64,000 nt of DNA from Epiperipatus broadwayi (taxonomy: Eukaryota; Onychophora; Udeonychophora; Euonychophora; Peripatidae): the NCBI GenBank assembly GCA_028023455.1, contig JAQFVV010000042.1:7215922-7279921 (forward strand). The letters are read 5' to 3'. The position numbers were made by a program, and so were the translations under genes. The notes beneath the pieces are model-generated. The model had not been told where the DNA came from and did no database searches. It saw only the letters and a list, made by a program, of their open reading frames with translations. This document shows positions 62,701 to 64,000 of this stretch, in pieces (position 1 is the stretch's first letter; every line of letters starts with the position of its first letter).

Positions 62701-64000
62701 TGATAATTAAGAGAGTTTGTGATATCTTTAGAGAATTAACATTTTGGTGACTTTAAGAATTGTATGAAAATTATTAAATAATATATTTTCCAGAAAAGAA
62801 AATGGACTAATATTTTATTTTACAAGTTTTACGGTAAAAATAAAATGCTTTGTTTATTTTCCTAAATATAGCAAAATGTTTTTGTTGTTGTTGTTTTTAA
62901 GTTTCAAAAGGAATTTTATTGATAAAAACTTAGTGTATTATAATAGGAATGAGGAAAAAAAAAGACACACAATATATTTACAATTTTGTTAGAATTAGAT
63001 AAAATAAAATACTACATCTTGTTAAATATACTATATTGTAATGAATTTACCATGTAAAAAATAAGATATTGAGAAATTATAGTTAGAACATTTCATTATA
63101 AGTTAGATCACTGATGAATAAGTGACCATGTAGCTACAAATATATCTGGATAATTTTTTTCTCTCTCTGGTTAATTTTATCTTGTTTGTTTTTAAATGCG
63201 TTCCGGTATTTTCTTGTATTACTGTTGTAAAAAATAAGCATCTTATTCACCACAGAGCATAAAATATGAATGTGATAGTTCTTATTTCTGCAAAGAAGCT
63301 TTTGGAAGAAAGTTATTTATCGATTGAATTGTACTATTATTTTTTCAAAGTATTATTGTGACGTGTGACTGGGATCTTGTAGGTTACTATACTCTTAAAA
63401 AAGGTGTTTTTGATCTTCTTCCTTGAGACCTAATTGACATATAGTTGTGTTGACAAGATTTTTCTTATGCTTCAAAAAGTATAATAGTGCCAAAGATTTC
63501 ATATTTATTTTAAGCATAAAATCAAAATATTTTGGCTTAAGAGTCTACCCAATACATAAATCTTATTATCAGTTGCCTATTATTAATACCAAGCATTGGA
63601 GAGTCAGCTCTTCATTTATGATCAGATATAAAAGAGCATAATTTTTCCAATATTGCCATTTTTATTGTGGAAATATTATCTTAATATTTGTTATTAAGTT
63701 AACTGGTACTAGAATTGTATGAAGATGTTTTGTATATGGAGGAGGCTTATCTTTTGGTGTCATCTCCAGATGTGAAAATAATCTTATCATGGCTGACATA
63801 AGGTTTATAGATTTTTGAATCCTACATATTTAAATTAAATATAGACCTAATCCATTTTGTTGCTATGAAACTAATTTTCTGAGTGAAATTTGCAACTGTT
63901 TTCTTTCCCCACAAGAACTGTCTACATAGTGAATAACATTTGAGATGAATGATTTTGTAAAGATTATGACAGGTAAGTATCTTTGTGATGATAAGCATTG
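59720..64000. other. AT-rich terminal spacer
   Basis: There are long T and A runs (for example 59,941-60,000) and no supportable gene. The plus frame at 63,447-63,641 shows no motif. A slightly more complex patch at 60,950-61,440 has broken frames only. Confidence 0.5.

Overview
The window is very AT-rich, repeat-dense, gene-poor eukaryotic DNA. It carries several non-LTR retrotransposons, what looks like a Penelope-like element, fold-back (MITE-like) elements and a tRNA-derived retroposon. There is no operon structure, and no host gene can be supported from an open reading frame. This content fits an invertebrate animal genome, probably an arthropod; the species cannot be named from the sequence. 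Every coding sequence recognised with confidence belongs to a mobile element, and nearly all are broken.

Layout. 1-2,470: AT-rich DNA with one more complex patch at 2,021-2,290. 2,470-6,600: two oppositely oriented remnants of a Penelope-like element. The plus-strand remnant has reverse transcriptase (RT) and GIY-YIG-like parts and is interrupted by a 5'-truncated RTE retrotransposon at 5,279-5,945. Two fold-back/TIR elements (2,981-3,275 and 3,577-4,006) lie between the remnants. About 8,340-15,495: a long decayed two-ORF LINE, best matched to the Tx1/L1 group. It has a zinc-knuckle ORF1, an APE endonuclease, an RT with a YMDD box and a C-terminal zinc motif, plus a 348-bp tandem duplication inside ORF2. 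Its 3' region forms a 252-bp inverted repeat (14,990-15,241 with 15,581-15,831) that runs into a near-perfect 118-bp tandem duplication. 16,040-31,780: mostly AT-rich spacer with hairpins, fold-back elements, a 34-bp x 3 tandem array, a fold-back plus ~300-bp tandem structure (21,265-22,250), and a possible minus-strand core promoter at 26,234-26,291. 31,780-32,900: a very old, frame-broken RT relic. 32,900-49,970: no supportable gene. 49,972-53,225: an almost full-length RTE element with 5' UTR, endonuclease and RT, disabled by one frameshift and two nonsense codons. 53,381-54,810: a 1.4-kb structure of two direct and about two inverted units. 55,899-56,592: a large fold-back element sharing ends with the 2,981-3,275 element. 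58,194-58,335: a 100-bp tRNA-derived retroposon with a 21-bp target duplication. 58,720-59,720: an island of less AT-rich sequence with a minus-strand TATA box, a small ORF and a splice-donor-like site. 59,720-64,000: AT-rich, nothing recognised.

The elements relate by nesting and shared ends. The RTE copy at 5.3 kb landed in the Penelope-like element. The two RTE copies are close relatives: one is a short 3' fragment whose frame is open, the other is long but broken. The TIR family at 3.0 kb and 56 kb has further fragments at 29.9 and 41.0 kb. The points most worth checking are the nested Penelope/RTE locus, the minimal tRNA retroposon, the inverted/tandem structures at 15 kb and 54 kb, and the two candidate minus-strand promoters.
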